Positions 54,661-62,836 of a stretch of 64,000 nucleotides of DNA are shown piece by piece (the first letter of the stretch is position 1; the number at the start of each line of letters is the position of its first letter). Origin of the DNA: Pseudomonas abietaniphila (lineage in GTDB: Bacteria; Pseudomonadota; Gammaproteobacteria; Pseudomonadales; Pseudomonadaceae); the NCBI RefSeq assembly GCF_900100795.1, contig NZ_FNCO01000002.1, forward strand, positions 682,001 to 746,000, given 5' to 3'. Made by a program: the position numbers and the translations under genes. Below the pieces are notes generated by a model. It searched no databases and was not told where the DNA came from. It was given only the letters and a program-made list of their open reading frames with translations.

Positions 54661-54861
54661 TCAGCAGCAACGCGCATTGCATTGGCGCTGACTGTAACGG
54701 GCCTTCTCGCGTTCACGGAAGAACGCTTCGTAAGCCATCACGGGCTCATCCGGGTGATGCGTGGCCATGAACGCAAGGTACCCGTCGTAGTCGGGCATGC
54801 CCAACATCAAACGCGCAGCGCGACTGACACGTGCAACGGCAGCAAAGGTTTTAGTGAACAT
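54661..54861 (-). CDS. YbdD/YjiX family small protein
   Basis: A 66-residue protein. MLGMPDYDGYLAFMATHHPDEPVMAYEAFFREREKARYSQ with the terminal ARCC matches the YbdD/YjiX (DUF466) family, whose genes normally follow the peptide/pyruvate transporters CstA or BtsT. Here no transporter gene is adjacent, so it is a solitary copy. AGG with seven-base spacing supports ATG 54861; the frame is open 108 bp further upstream but the family begins here. Function is not established. Confidence 0.85.
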   Translation of the reverse strand: MFTKTFAAVARVSRAARLMLGMPDYDGYLAFMATHHPDEPVMAYEAFFREREKARYSQRQCNARCC

Positions 54862-55097
54862 GGGGAGACCTCGTGAAAGCGATGCCACCAGAATGCGCTC
54901 GATCACGGGATTTTGCACGGAGCAGAACGCACTCATCTTCGCCGTATCAGAACGCAGCAGCCTCTGCACGCTGCCTACCGGTAATCGCGACGGCTTATCG
55001 CCATATAGCCTAACGGACTGTCATTTTTGACAGGTTCGCCCTTCAGTGATCAGGGGTAGGCTGAATCACGGACTGGAATGACGCGAGGAAGCGGACG

Positions 55098-55823
55098 ATG
55101 AAGCTGAAGACAATGCTGGGGGCTTTTGGCATGGGGCTATCCTTTTCGGCCACGGCCTTCGCGCTCGACGTGAATGAGGAAACACCGATTCTCGAAAGCG
55201 GTGCCGACCACTACGATTATCTTGTCTACGCCATGACCTGGCAGCCAACCTACTGCCTGCTAAATGCCTGCAAGACGACACCCAGGTCCGAGTTTTACAC
55301 ACACGGCATCTGGCCTTATCTGAAGACAACCCCTTCCAGCCAGAACCGACATCCAGATTCATGTACCCAATCAATCGGCTGTACGCAAGACACAGCCTGC
55401 GCACTCACAGAGGCGAACATTGCCGACGCGAAAGCTATTCCGGGATTCACTCAAATCGTGACTGACAACCCGGAAGGATTGATGAAGCACGAATGGCAGA
55501 AACACGGCACTTGCTATGGAGGTTCCTCGCTGGACTACTTTAAAGACTTCATCAATCTTCGAACATTCGCGACCTTTGATGAACATGCGTTCGGAGCACT
55601 CATCGGCGTCGAGGGTGGAACGACGCTATCGGACATACAGACATTGTTCCCGCCCAATACGTCCTATCGGTGTGCAACGTACAAAAATGAGCAGTACCTG
55701 TTTGAAGTGTTCTATCTGTTGAATAAGGACAGGACCGGGGCACCTTACATCGACCAGAGCCTACAGATTGGCACCGCCTGCGATCCTGCAAGGAAGATTG
55801 TCATCCCGACTGCGCCCAGTTGA
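55098..55823 (+). CDS. Secreted ribonuclease T2 family protein
   Basis: A 241-residue protein with a Sec signal peptide (MKLKTMLGAFGMGLSFSATAFA). The two catalytic segments of RNase T2 are present: FYTHGIWP with His69, and HEWQKHGTC with His131, Glu132, Lys135 and His136. Eight or more cysteines suggest disulfides, fitting a periplasmic or extracellular location. It should cleave RNA non-specifically, as RNase I does. GAGGAAG precedes ATG 55098. It lies in a small-gene stretch between housekeeping genes and the type III island and is not in an obvious operon. Confidence 0.93.
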   Translation: MKLKTMLGAFGMGLSFSATAFALDVNEETPILESGADHYDYLVYAMTWQPTYCLLNACKTTPRSEFYTHGIWPYLKTTPSSQNRHPDSCTQSIGCTQDTACALTEANIADAKAIPGFTQIVTDNPEGLMKHEWQKHGTCYGGSSLDYFKDFINLRTFATFDEHAFGALIGVEGGTTLSDIQTLFPPNTSYRCATYKNEQYLFEVFYLLNKDRTGAPYIDQSLQIGTACDPARKIVIPTAPS

Positions 55824-55913
55824 TCATCTGAGGCACCTTTACTCTCTCAGACTCAAGAGTGGAGACCGGATCTTTCACCTATACCGTTGAAGTCTCAGCG
55901 ATTGCGCGGGCAT

Positions 55914-55945
55914 AAAAAAACGCTGCATTAAATGCAGCGTTTTTG
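55914..55945. terminator. Bidirectional intrinsic terminator
   Basis: Stem CGCTGCAT / ATGCAGCG with an A7 run on the left and a T5 run on the right. It serves the right-going RNase T2 gene and the left-going DUF2790-like gene. Confidence 0.9.
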
Positions 55946-55980
55946 TGTGCGGCTATCAGCATAAATCACTACCAGATCGT

Positions 55981-56259
55981 TTAGCCGTTCTGACGGCCGT
56001 AACCCATGGTGGTGTATTCCAGGCTGTGAGTGACGCCCGAACCGTCCACGTAGATCATGGTGGATTTAACCAGGCCGTCGACTTTTTCAGGGTCTTGAGC
56101 GGTTTTAACGCTGGTGACCTTGGCAACGTCGATGCCTTTGTGACGGTTGTACTGCTCAACCTGAGTCAGAGGCTGTGCGCTGGACTGGGTGTCAGCGAAG
56201 GCACTTACGGAAGCGAATGCAGTGAAGACGGACAAGGCTGCGAAGGCTAAAGTTTTCAT
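55981..56259 (-). CDS. Secreted small DUF2790-like protein
   Basis: A 92-residue protein. The signal peptide MKTLAFAALSVFTAFASVSAFA is followed by DTQSSAQPLTQVEQYNRHKGIDVAKVTSVKTAQDPEKVDGLVKSTMIYVDGSGVTHSLEYTTMG-type sequence. The pattern Y-x-x-x-x-x-L-D-I/V-x-K-V followed by YxDSxG is that of the pseudomonad DUF2790 family of periplasmic proteins of unknown function. GGAG before ATG 56259 sets the start. It is monocistronic, with a strong terminator. Confidence 0.88.
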   Translation of the reverse strand: MKTLAFAALSVFTAFASVSAFADTQSSAQPLTQVEQYNRHKGIDVAKVTSVKTAQDPEKVDGLVKSTMIYVDGSGVTHSLEYTTMGYGRQNG

Positions 56260-56575
56260 TTTAAATCTCCAGAAGTGGGTGTGATTCTTAAGTAAGCAAA
56301 GCGTATGTTCGTTTGCTTGGGGCTGATTCTTCACCATTGTTCTCGAGAGGGTAAATATTTACGGTCGATAAGACACATTAGCGGCGTTGATATAAGAAGA
56401 TTGTTTCATTCCGAGCAACAGACTGTTGTTGCAAATGATGGCGACGCTTTAATTGGCGTGCGCACATCACTGCACTGCAGGTGCGCACCGTTAATACATG
56501 ACTGTTTATAACGACATCGAGCAGTATTGAGCCCGCTACCATTACTTATGACGTCGAAAATGCCAGGCAAAGAAA
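56260..56575. other. AT-rich intergenic region
   Basis: No gene is supported. The stretch from 56340 to 56460 is AT-rich (GTAAATATTTAC palindrome at 56351-56362) and probably carries the promoter of the left-going DUF2790-like gene. Confidence 0.5.
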
Positions 56576-56605
56576 AAGCGATCACCCTGCGAAGGGTGAT
56601 CGCTT
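56576..56605 (-). terminator. Terminator of the repeat-protein gene
   Basis: Stem AAGCGATCACCC / GGGTGATCGCTT with a six-base loop. On the minus strand a CTTTTTCTTT run follows, giving a strong intrinsic terminator 9 bp after the stop codon of the repeat-protein gene. Confidence 0.9.
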
Positions 56606-56614
56606 CAGGTGTTG

Positions 56615-57559
56615 CTATTTGGTGAGTCGGTCGTAGTCCATCTCACCTGCCACTTCACGGAAGTTCATGTGGTCCAGCGGACTGGCTGCGGTACGCCCGG
56701 CACCGACCTTGTCGGAACCGTCAGACGCCAGCCCGCGCTCAGGCTTGCCGTTGGCGGCAACCGCATTGGCGCCGACGTGATCGGCACCATCTGCCGCGAC
56801 ACGATTAGCGCCGACACGGTCTGCGCCGTCGGCCGCCACACGGTTAGCGCCGACACGATCTGCGCCGTCAGCTGCGACACGGTTAGCGCCCACGCGATCT
56901 GCGCCATCGGCCGCTACACGGTTAGCGCCAACGCGGTCTGCGCCATCGGCCGCTACACGGTTGGCGCCAACACGGTCTGCACCGTCGGCCGCAACACGGT
57001 TAGCGCCAACACGGTCTGCACCGTCAGCTGCGACACGGTTAGCGCCAACGCGGTCTGCGCCATCGGCCGCTACACGGTTGGCACCGACACGATCTGCACC
57101 ATCGGCCGCAACACGGTTAGCGCCAACGCGGTCTGCGCCATCAGCCGCTACACGGTTAGCGCCAACGCGATCTGCGCCGTCAGCTGCGACACGGTTAGCG
57201 CCAACGCGGTCTGCGCCGTCGGCGGCGAGTTTCGCGGCACCCACATGATCCGCGCCGTCAGATGCTGTGGCATTGGCGCCAACATGATCGGCGCCGTCGG
57301 CTGCCACACGATTAGCCCCCACACGGTCTGCGCCATCTGAGGCGAGTTTGCTGGCACCTACGTGGTCAGCGCCATCGGCGGCTGTCGCGTTTGCCCCGAC
57401 ATGATCCGCGCCATCTGAGGCTGTTCTATTAGGGCCGACTTTCTCGGAACCGTATTCCGCAACCGTCTTGCCCTCGTTCACATCTGAGGCTGCATACGCA
57501 GCCGACACGCCCAAGGCCAGCACGGAAACCGTCAGGCCCCAAATCATTTGTCTCTTCAT
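56615..57559 (-). CDS. Secreted 13-residue tandem-repeat protein, function unknown
   Basis: A 314-residue protein. A signal peptide (MKRQMIWGLTVSVLALGVSAAYA) precedes 18 head-to-tail 13-residue units of the form ADRVGANRVAADG. The first six vary (ADHVGANATA and ADHVGASKLA types), eleven central units are identical, and a degenerate tail follows, ending DHMNFREVAGEMDYDRLTK. Neighbouring DNA units (39 bp) differ by synonymous changes. The repeat is rich in Gly, Ala, Asp and Arg, with no Cys. It is probably a periplasmic or surface structure with a repeating turn. ATG 57559 follows GGAG by nine bases; TTG 57574 is open. It has its own terminator, and no partner is evident. Confidence 0.85.
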   Translation of the reverse strand: MKRQMIWGLTVSVLALGVSAAYAASDVNEGKTVAEYGSEKVGPNRTASDGADHVGANATAADGADHVGASKLASDGADRVGANRVAADGADHVGANATASDGADHVGAAKLAADGADRVGANRVAADGADRVGANRVAADGADRVGANRVAADGADRVGANRVAADGADRVGANRVAADGADRVGANRVAADGADRVGANRVAADGADRVGANRVAADGADRVGANRVAADGADRVGANRVAADGADRVGANRVAADGADHVGANAVAANGKPERGLASDGSDKVGAGRTAASPLDHMNFREVAGEMDYDRLTK

Positions 57560-58222
57560 AACCGATTGCTCCAAGTGTCATGTCGGTTGATGTGAGCAAG
57601 ATGCTCGGATGGTTGCCTACCTCGGCACTGTTGTCTTCCTGGACCTTCCATAACTTACTCTTTTAATGAAGAACGCCGAAAAAGGCTCAACTGCCTGCTT
57701 AACGAGACAGTCACCCAATCCAGTTGAACCGAACGGTTAAATAAAAACAGCGATCACGCCTTCAGAACAGGATAGTCCTCGTCGGGCCGTCACGCCCGTC
57801 TTTACAGGACGATCCGCCGGATGGCTGCTGATCATATCCTTTCCAGTTCGATCCAGCGCCGGGTTATTAGTTCGCCAGTTATCAATAAAAGCACGATCAG
57901 GCAAGTTCAGCCAATAACACCAAAGTATGGAATGACGAGTAAGAGAACATCGGAGCGGGGAAACGGAAACCTGCGATATCGCACCGAATAAGGGCATGAC
58001 AGAACCAACTAAACGAAGGGCCGTCACACGTCAGTGGCAAGTACTTGATTCGTGAAGAATTTTATAAAAACCTGTCGGGATTCGGAGCTAGGCGTTGAAC
58101 ACGCGGCAGCGGGCAACAATAGGGCATGGAATGGAGACGGCCGAAAACTTGAAGCCGTCGTAACGTTGTACTCAGCGCACAGGCTGAACGCGACGTCAGA
58201 CGGCTTCAAGGCAGTGAATCGA
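57560..58222. other. Gene-poor seam before the type III island
   Basis: About 660 bp between the repeat-protein gene and the stop codon of the HopP1-like gene. Short frames are open but none has a ribosome site plus plausible composition. No hrp box, tRNA, insertion-sequence end or integrase fragment was seen. The base composition is lower in GC than its neighbours. Confidence 0.5.
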
Positions 58223-59164
58223 TCAGCCCGGCAATTGCCCCTGACCGCTCTCGATGATTTTTGCGAAATTCATGACGTTATCCACGTACTGGGGATCGCC
58301 TACGCCGCCTGCGTCGGAGAGGTTGCTGCTGACTTTGTCAGGCCCCGAGTTATAGGCCCGCAGCGCTGACCCCCAATCGCCAAAGGCTTTCTGTTGATCA
58401 CGCATGTACAAGGCGCCCGCCATGATGTTGTCGTGGGCGTTGTTCACGTCAGCGTTGCCGAGCAGCTCAGGATTTTCTTTCTTGAGACCCGCAAAGGTGT
58501 CGGCGTTGACCTGCATCAGGCCGGCATCGGTCTTGCCGTTGACGTTGGTGGTGTCCTGACCCAATTGCCCGCGTGATTCGGCCCAGATCTGTCCGGCAAT
58601 AATGCTCGGTGGTACGCCGGTCGCCTTGGAGGCATCCATGATGTCGGAGCGGTACGGCTCCAATTGCTTCGGCAAATGCAGATCGCCCGACCCCGAGAGC
58701 GACGTATCACCCGGGACCGCGCTGGCGGCGTTGCTGGACGGAGCGCCTACGCCCCCGCTCCCGCCATTGCCGCCACCGCCGCCCGCGCCATCAACGCCAC
58801 CGTTGCCACCACCGCCTTGAGCCGCCAGATTTTGGGGATTGGGCTGATTGCTGTTGTTCTGCGTGAGCATCTGCAACAGCGCCATCAACAGACTCATGAT
58901 CTGTTGAACCATGCCAGTCTGGCTGTTATTCCCCGCCAGCGGGCTGGCCGCGTTGGCCTGGGGATCCTGACTGTTGGGCGGCGCGAAGTTGACCTGGGAC
59001 TGGGTGGGGTTGGCGAAGAGCAACGTGCTTGGGTCAATAGAGTGTTGGCCGCCGCCACCGCTCAGTGCACTTGGCTGCCCATGTTTGCCGCTCAGGGACG
59101 AGAAGTCCGTGGGCATGGCATTCGGATCCTGTAACGGGCGAAGCGACGAAACACCGATACTCAT
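58223..59164 (-). CDS. hopP1: HopP1-like type III helper: harpin-like N-terminus plus lytic transglycosylase
   Basis: A 313-residue protein. The N-terminal half is Ser/Gln/Asn/Gly-rich, with MSLLMALLQMLTQNNSNQPN at 90-109 and a poly-glycine stretch at 117-141, as in harpins; the first 12 residues contain no acidic residue, a type III signal trait. Residues about 165-313 are an SLT domain: catalytic Glu196 in QIWAESRGQ, GLMQVNADTF and RAYNSGPDKV. It should open peptidoglycan locally during needle or translocon assembly and may be secreted. It starts 75 bp after the hrpK stop with no hrp box in between, so it is likely cotranscribed. The HopP1 name is by architecture; HrpH-type proteins are larger. 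Confidence 0.82.
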   Translation of the reverse strand: MSIGVSSLRPLQDPNAMPTDFSSLSGKHGQPSALSGGGGQHSIDPSTLLFANPTQSQVNFAPPNSQDPQANAASPLAGNNSQTGMVQQIMSLLMALLQMLTQNNSNQPNPQNLAAQGGGGNGGVDGAGGGGGNGGSGGVGAPSSNAASAVPGDTSLSGSGDLHLPKQLEPYRSDIMDASKATGVPPSIIAGQIWAESRGQLGQDTTNVNGKTDAGLMQVNADTFAGLKKENPELLGNADVNNAHDNIMAGALYMRDQQKAFGDWGSALRAYNSGPDKVSSNLSDAGGVGDPQYVDNVMNFAKIIESGQGQLPG

Positions 59165-59239
59165 GATCGTTTACCTCTTTCAGGTCAGGGTTATGAATCA
59201 GCGTGTTGCAAGTGGAGAACCGTATCTGCACGCCCCCCA

Positions 59240-61612
59240 TCAATGCGCCTTGGGAATGCCGAACTGCTCAAGCGTCGGGTCGACGTTGTGGTCGAAGGCT
59301 TTCTGCGCTTTGTGTTTCTTCACCGCTTCGATGATCGCGGAGATACCGAAACCCAGGCTCATGGCGGCGTCGGCGATCCAGCCCACTACCGGGATAGAGG
59401 CGCCGATCGCGGCGCCTGCCGCCATACCGACCGCTTCACCGGCGACCATGCCCGCCACTCGACCACCGACTTTTGCGGCCACTTCACCCAGCCCCGCGCG
59501 GCCGGCGGATTTGGCCACAGCGTCATAACCTTGCTTGGCCGCCGACAAGCCGGATTTGGTGCTGTCGTAAATGGTTTTGGCCGCATCGGTTTTGTCGCCA
59601 CGGGCGAGCATGTCCGAAACCGAAGCGAAACCGGCGACCGAGCGCAACGCCCCTGGCCCCATTTGCGCGGCGACCTGCAGGGCCATCGAAGGCGCGTGAT
59701 CCTTGTCGCCTTGGGCGTCGTCAAGCAGCTTGCGTCCGCTTTTGGACGCCTGCAGTTGCGCGAGCGTCGCATCGACGTAGTGCGCTTGCTGCCTCTGGAC
59801 AAAGCCTTGGGGCAGGACGCTGTCGTAGGCCGCCTTCTGTGCGTCGGCAGCGTTGAGGGCGTCGGCGGCGTCGGCTTTTTTCTGATTGAGCAACTGCTTT
59901 ACCGCGCCGCCTTCGCTGAAGTTGCGCACGTACGAGTCCTGCAACTGTCCCTGAAGATCAGGCCGATTGCCGAGCACCTGGTCGGCGGTCGGGACTTTCG
60001 CGTCGTCGCCCAGCAGGTCTTTCTGCATCTGCAATTGCGCCGACAACCCACCGATTGCGCTGCTGTAATCCGCGTTCGGCTTGTCTTTGCTGGTCGCCTT
60101 GTCGGCGGCGGCCATGTCAGTCTGCAAGGCCTGGCCACTGTTGACCTTTTGCATCTGCTCGTTGACGGCTTTTTGCAACTGCGGCGTGCTGCCGACCAGT
60201 GCACGCGACTGCTGGGGAATCTGTTTGTCGAGAAACGCCTGGACGTCAGGATCGGCTTGCAACTGGCCGATTTTTTCGTTAAGCGCATCTTCGGTTTTCT
60301 CGGTCTTGCGCAGATCATGACCGGCCACCACGCTCTGCCGGGTCTGTTGCAACTTGACCATCACCGCGGCTTTCTGCTCGCCGGTGTAGGCCGAGGAATG
60401 GTCGAACACATCCTTGTCCAATTTGCTGATGTCGGTGTTGGCGACCGAATTCAGCGTGGCTGCGTCGCTGAGCACACTGGCGAATTCGCCTCCGTTGGTG
60501 GGCGCCTGCTTCTTGATCCAGTCGCTGATATTACTGGCGCTGAACAGTTTGTCCGGGCTGTGAGCGGCAAGAGAGCGCCCCTCGAGACCGCCTTGGTCAA
60601 TTTGCGTCAGGAAGCCGGGTTGCGACCAGGTTTTTGCCGACTGCCTGAGCGCGCCTGCCAACCCGGGGTTGTCGTCCTGGATCGCCTTGAGGCCATCGGC
60701 ACTGGTGAGCCCATCGACTTTCGTCTTGCCGTCAGCGCCCTGCGCATGTTTCGGATCGGCCGCTTTGGTCAACGGTTCATTGGCGCGCATCAACGCTGCG
60801 CTGCGCACCAGTTCCAGCGACTGGGGATCAGCGTCGGGATGATCTTTCTGATACTTGGCGACGTCTTTGTCTGCGCTGTCGGCGGCTTTCTGCATGTTTT
60901 TGGCGAACGCATTGAGGTCGCCGTCGGTGATCTTGCCATCGGCCTTGCCGCCATGTTTTCCGGTGTCGACGGCGGTTTTCAATGCCGGGTTGGCGTTGAT
61001 GAAGTCCATCGCCTTGGCCCCATCGGAGCCTCCCTGCGCCGCCATGCGTGCAGCGGCGATGGGTCGGTTGAGCTCCTTGGCGGCCTGTTCTCGCTGGTCA
61101 GGCGGCAGATTCGCGACCATGGGTGCCCAACGCTCCAGTTCCTTGGGCGAGGAGTACTTCGAGTCATCCAGAAAACTGGCCTCTGAGGCTTTGGGTGCGC
61201 CAGCAGGCTGTGTGGCATCGGCGGGTTTGCTCGCGTCGGCCGGTGTGGCTGCGCTCACATCGTTGACGGTGCTGGGTTGTCCCGGCGTTGTTGTGCCCTG
61301 AGCGGGCGTCTTCGCAGGCAACGTCTGGTTGCCAGGGGCCTCCGTGCCGGGTTGTGTCTGGGCGTTGCCCTTGAACAATTGAATCAGCAGCGACAGCAAC
61401 TGCGTATCCGTGGACTGGGCCGGGCTCTGCGGTGGCGTGCCGGTGGCGCCGAACTGCACATTGGGGTTGGCGGCTCCGCCCTGGGCCAGCAGCATCTTGG
61501 GTGCGTTGAGGGCTGCGTTGCCGAGGGTCGAGTGCTGGATCGAATCACCGCTGTCGGGTTGAGGCGCGATACCGCTGTAGGGACTGTTCGAAATACGCAT
61601 GGGGGTCGCCAT
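59240..61612 (-). CDS. hrpK: Type III helper/putative translocator HrpK
   Basis: A 790-residue HrpK-family protein. It opens MRISNSPYSGIAPQPDSGDSI with a Ser/Gln/Asn/Gly-rich type III-like start, has a harpin-like LLSLLIQLFKGNAQTQPG stretch near residue 100, and is mainly helical and Ala/Asp/Lys-rich. Near the C-terminus GMVAGEAVGMAAGAAIGASIPVVGWIADA forms membrane-insertion segments, fitting a translocator role at the host membrane. It lies at the end of the hrp cluster next to hrpL, as in P. syringae. A hrp box precedes it at 61634-61661. ATG 61600 (MRIS) is a likely alternative start. Confidence 0.92.
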   Translation of the reverse strand: MATPMRISNSPYSGIAPQPDSGDSIQHSTLGNAALNAPKMLLAQGGAANPNVQFGATGTPPQSPAQSTDTQLLSLLIQLFKGNAQTQPGTEAPGNQTLPAKTPAQGTTTPGQPSTVNDVSAATPADASKPADATQPAGAPKASEASFLDDSKYSSPKELERWAPMVANLPPDQREQAAKELNRPIAAARMAAQGGSDGAKAMDFINANPALKTAVDTGKHGGKADGKITDGDLNAFAKNMQKAADSADKDVAKYQKDHPDADPQSLELVRSAALMRANEPLTKAADPKHAQGADGKTKVDGLTSADGLKAIQDDNPGLAGALRQSAKTWSQPGFLTQIDQGGLEGRSLAAHSPDKLFSASNISDWIKKQAPTNGGEFASVLSDAATLNSVANTDISKLDKDVFDHSSAYTGEQKAAVMVKLQQTRQSVVAGHDLRKTEKTEDALNEKIGQLQADPDVQAFLDKQIPQQSRALVGSTPQLQKAVNEQMQKVNSGQALQTDMAAADKATSKDKPNADYSSAIGGLSAQLQMQKDLLGDDAKVPTADQVLGNRPDLQGQLQDSYVRNFSEGGAVKQLLNQKKADAADALNAADAQKAAYDSVLPQGFVQRQQAHYVDATLAQLQASKSGRKLLDDAQGDKDHAPSMALQVAAQMGPGALRSVAGFASVSDMLARGDKTDAAKTIYDSTKSGLSAAKQGYDAVAKSAGRAGLGEVAAKVGGRVAGMVAGEAVGMAAGAAIGASIPVVGWIADAAMSLGFGISAIIEAVKKHKAQKAFDHNVDPTLEQFGIPKAH

Positions 61613-61633
61613 CCGGGAATGAAGGATGGCAAC

Positions 61634-61661
61634 TGTGTGGTCGTTGACGGCGGGCGGTTCC
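61634..61661 (-). promoter_or_regulatory. hrp box (HrpL-dependent promoter) of hrpK
   Basis: On the minus strand GGAACC-N15-CCACACA fits the HrpL consensus GGAACC-N15/16-CCACNNA exactly. It ends 22 bp before the hrpK start codon. Confidence 0.93.
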
Positions 61662-61874
61662 GCTCAATGTTTCGATCTATGTCCATCTTGAGACTGCCGG
61701 CAGTGCCCTGTCGCAGATGCAGTGCCTGCGAAACCACCGCGCCAGAGCACTGCAACGCCTCCATCATTCTGGTTAATGAAGACCATGAAGACGATTGTCT
61801 TCAGGTTTGCGGGCCGTCACGTAACATCGCCCCATCACTTACCACCCCACTCTTCACTTGAAGGACTCACGACC

Positions 61875-61991
61875 ATGACTATCCATCTGATCAACGCCGT
61901 CGCCCTCACCGCCGTCACCGTGTTCCTGGTCAACCGCGCCTTCGCCCTGTACGACCTGGTCAATGCCGCCACCGTCTCCGAGCACATCTGA
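61875..61991 (+). CDS. Small single-span membrane protein (38 aa), candidate
   Basis: The product, starting MTIHLINAVALTAVTVFL, is one hydrophobic helix with a short polar tail. GAAGGA lies about nine bases before ATG 61875, and a hairpin overlaps the stop codon. It sits between hrpK and hrpL in the opposite direction, with no hrp box seen upstream. It could be a real small protein or a by-product; nothing links it to secretion except location. Confidence 0.5.
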   Translation: MTIHLINAVALTAVTVFLVNRAFALYDLVNAATVSEHI

Positions 61992-62008
61992 AACGGCCTG
62001 TGCCGTTT
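61991..62008. terminator. Hairpin between the small ORF and hrpL
   Basis: Arms AAACGGC and GCCGTTT with a four-base loop, starting at the small ORF's stop codon and 30 bp from the hrpL stop. There is no long T-run, so it is at most a modest bidirectional terminator. Confidence 0.5.
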
Positions 62009-62037
62009 GAGCTGTGCTCGGCGCACGTCGGCCGGCT

Positions 62038-62592
62038 TCAGGCGAACGGGTCCATTTGCCGCTTCAGTTGCTCCCTCGCCCGAGACAGACGCGAACGCAC
62101 CGTGCCGATCGGCACCCCCAGCGACGTAGCCGTCTCTTGATAATTGCCGTCCATTTCCAGTGACACCTCGATCACTCGCTGCATGTTCGAAGGCAGCGTG
62201 CCGATCGCTTTGACGACGCGCACCAATTGCCGATGGCCGTCAACCTGGTGGCCGATATCGCCTTGCGCCTCAATTTCGGTATGGGCGTGGTCTTCCCAGC
62301 TTTCCTGATACGGCTGACGATACATTTTGCGGAAATGATTGCGGATCAAGTTCAACGCGATGCCGCACAGCCATGTCTGCGGTTTGCTCGCATTCTGGAA
62401 TTTGTGCTCACTGCGCAGCGCCTCGAGAAAGGTGCATTGAAGGATGTCGTCGGCGTCGTCCGGGTTCATGACGCGCTTCTGAATGAACGCACGAATCATC
62501 TTCACCTGATCGCTGCTCAACTGACGAATGCCGGTTGATGGCTGACGACGAGTCGGGGAATCAATATCGAGTATCGAGAGGCTGGGAAACAT
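62038..62592 (-). CDS. hrpL: ECF sigma factor HrpL
   Basis: A 184-residue extracytoplasmic-function sigma factor, the length of P. syringae HrpL. Region 2 reads MNPDDADDILQCTFLEALRSEHKFQNASKPQTWLCGIALNLIRNH. Region 4 reads YQETATSLGVPIGTVRSRLSRAREQLKRQ, the helix-turn-helix that reads the -35 GGAACC of hrp boxes. It directs transcription of the hrp/hrc operons and effector genes. ATG 62592 is chosen for length and AAGGA upstream. A -24/-12 sigma-54 promoter lies just upstream, as expected for HrpR/HrpS control. Confidence 0.95.
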   Translation of the reverse strand: MFPSLSILDIDSPTRRQPSTGIRQLSSDQVKMIRAFIQKRVMNPDDADDILQCTFLEALRSEHKFQNASKPQTWLCGIALNLIRNHFRKMYRQPYQESWEDHAHTEIEAQGDIGHQVDGHRQLVRVVKAIGTLPSNMQRVIEVSLEMDGNYQETATSLGVPIGTVRSRLSRAREQLKRQMDPFA

Positions 62593-62629
62593 CAGGGCTC
62601 TTCCTTGTTTGGAGTGTGTTAGCCCTATA

Positions 62630-62644
62630 GCGATATGCATGCCA
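62630..62644 (-). promoter_or_regulatory. Sigma-54 promoter of hrpL
   Basis: On the minus strand TGGCATGCATATCGC has GG and GC spaced 12 bp apart, as in -24/-12 promoters; it deviates from TTGC at the -12 side. The predicted transcript start, near 62618, gives a leader of about 26 nt before hrpL. It is the expected target of HrpR/HrpS with sigma-54. Confidence 0.7.
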
Positions 62645-62778
62645 CTCAAATAAATATCGCAACCTGCTGATATATATAGATAAATAAATAGCTGGCTTTT
62701 CACGCCGTGCAAAATCTTGCGCGAGTGCGCTGATTCCCTTACAGGTTTTGGCACAAAGTGATCGATTGCCCGGTGAAT

Positions 62779-62807
62779 GGAACCGGGCGGGCAGGACGAC
62801 CCACTCA
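62779..62807 (+). promoter_or_regulatory. hrp box of the hrpJ operon
   Basis: GGAACC-N16-CCACTCA fits the HrpL-dependent promoter consensus exactly and ends 29 bp before the hrpJ start codon. It drives the right-going hrpJ-hrcV operon that leaves the window. Confidence 0.94.
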
Positions 62808-62836
62808 GAGCGCATGACCACGCTCAGAACCTGCCC

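Noticed and set aside
56770..57240. 39-bp tandem DNA repeat resembling a CRISPR array
   Set aside because: The units are contiguous, with no unique spacers, and they encode a continuous signal-peptide protein; no cas genes are present.
56609..57340. Cysteine-containing repeat frame antisense to the 13-residue repeat protein
   Set aside because: The sense frame has a signal peptide, ribosome site and terminator, and the observed substitutions are silent in it.
59243..61186. 647-codon frame on the plus strand opposite hrpK
   Set aside because: Coding shadow of hrpK; no ribosome site or recognisable domain.
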